Assembly (NCBI RefSeq): GCF_003268655.1
Contig: NZ_CP029642.1
Coordinates: 3,286,001-3,350,000, forward strand
Length of the DNA: 64,000 nucleotides
Direction: 5' to 3'
From: Arthrobacter dokdonellae
GTDB taxonomy: Bacteria > Actinomycetota > Actinomycetes > Actinomycetales > Micrococcaceae
How positions within the stretch are numbered: the first letter of the stretch is position 1; every line of letters starts with the position of its first letter. The notes beneath the pieces are model-generated. The model was not told the origin of the DNA. It worked only from the letters and a program-made list of their open reading frames with translations, and did not search any database. Positions 63,671-64,000 of this stretch are shown piece by piece. Position numbers and translations under genes: made by a program.

Positions 63671-64000
63671 GGTCGCGGCCTTTGCACTGGGCCAGACGCC
63701 GCGTGCGGCGCCGGCCGCGGGCCGCCGGCTTGCCCGGCGGCCCTGAAATGAAGTTGTGGTTGCCGGCGGCGTTCCGGCCTCCGGGGAGTGCCGCGCGCCG
63801 CGTCGACGGGCTCGACGCCGGCAGCGCACCGGCGGCGGGAACGAAAAGGCTGGTTGGTTGGAGCCTTTATGTGCACGTACTTTTTGTTGCAGGCAACGCT
63901 ACTCGCCGATGCTTGGAATTGACCCGCTGGCAGCCGGGAGAACACACGCCGCGGGACGGGCAACCGGAGGGGCTGCCGACGTCCGTGTCGGCGCATGTCC
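63671..64000. other. Leader region of flotillin gene to window end
   Basis: No gene accepted in the last 330 bp. A hairpin with perfect arms GGGCCGCCGG and CCGGCGGCCC lies at 63719-63743 in the flotillin leader. A weak minus-strand promoter with TTGCCT and CATAAA is possible near 63865-63895, spacing 19 bp. Confidence 0.4.

Noticed and set aside
63655..63996. 113-codon minus-strand frame at the right end
   Set aside because: Arg/Pro-rich, overlaps the flotillin start in another frame and includes a leader hairpin; not a credible gene.

Overview
The window is a high-GC actinobacterial chromosome segment. The order and style of the genes (fabD-fabH-acpP-fabF, the DUF3145 and DUF2469 proteins, and a rnc-fpg-smc-ftsY / ffh / rpsP-rimM-trmD-rplS-lepB-rnhB backbone with many GTG and TTG starts) point to the Micrococcaceae, most likely an Arthrobacter relative. 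All gene functions are read from motifs by eye; no database search was run.

Layout. Positions 102-3844 hold the plus-strand fatty-acid synthase II operon (fabD, fabH, acpP, fabF), followed by a strong terminator and a minus-strand DUF3145 gene. From 4819 rightward almost all housekeeping genes are on the minus strand and, read right to left, form the conserved series coaD, DUF177, rpmF, rnc, fpg, smc, ftsY, ffh, rpsP, KH protein, rimM, trmD, rplS, lepB, lepB, rnhB, DUF2469, yraN, comM, dprA, xerC. This covers ribosome assembly, SRP targeting, protein secretion, DNA repair and chromosome segregation.

The series is broken by accessory blocks. A three-gene sugar ABC importer (13213-16522) with its own good promoter splits trmD from rplS. 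Between rpsP and ffh lie a glyoxalase-like VOC gene, an operon of an unknown protein, an AhpD-like protein and a tandem-HD/LuxR regulator (20599-23648), and an oligopeptide ABC importer (25782-32029) with an alpha/beta-hydrolase-fold protein lacking its nucleophile. MFS exporters, a lone zwf, a frameshifted DUF559/AbiEi-type gene and amtB-glnK lie around ffh and ftsY. Between smc and fpg are oleA-oleBC-oleD for long-chain alkene synthesis, a secreted GH27 alpha-galactosidase, an SDR lacking its usual tyrosine, and a second decayed DUF559 gene. To the right of coaD are a DapC-like aminotransferase, a spermidine-synthase-like protein and an NfeD/flotillin pair.

The most unusual signal is non-coding. 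Several families of long inverted repeats, often with a second nested pair of half-sites, sit in intergenic gaps (3930-4058, 19069-19135, 24546-24634, 32322-32373, 42899-42959, 55627-55695, 56125-56197). Two copies of one family flank the peptide-transporter cassette, and two copies of another flank a decaying DUF559 gene. They resemble REP/BIME-type elements and are the best candidate here for something undescribed.
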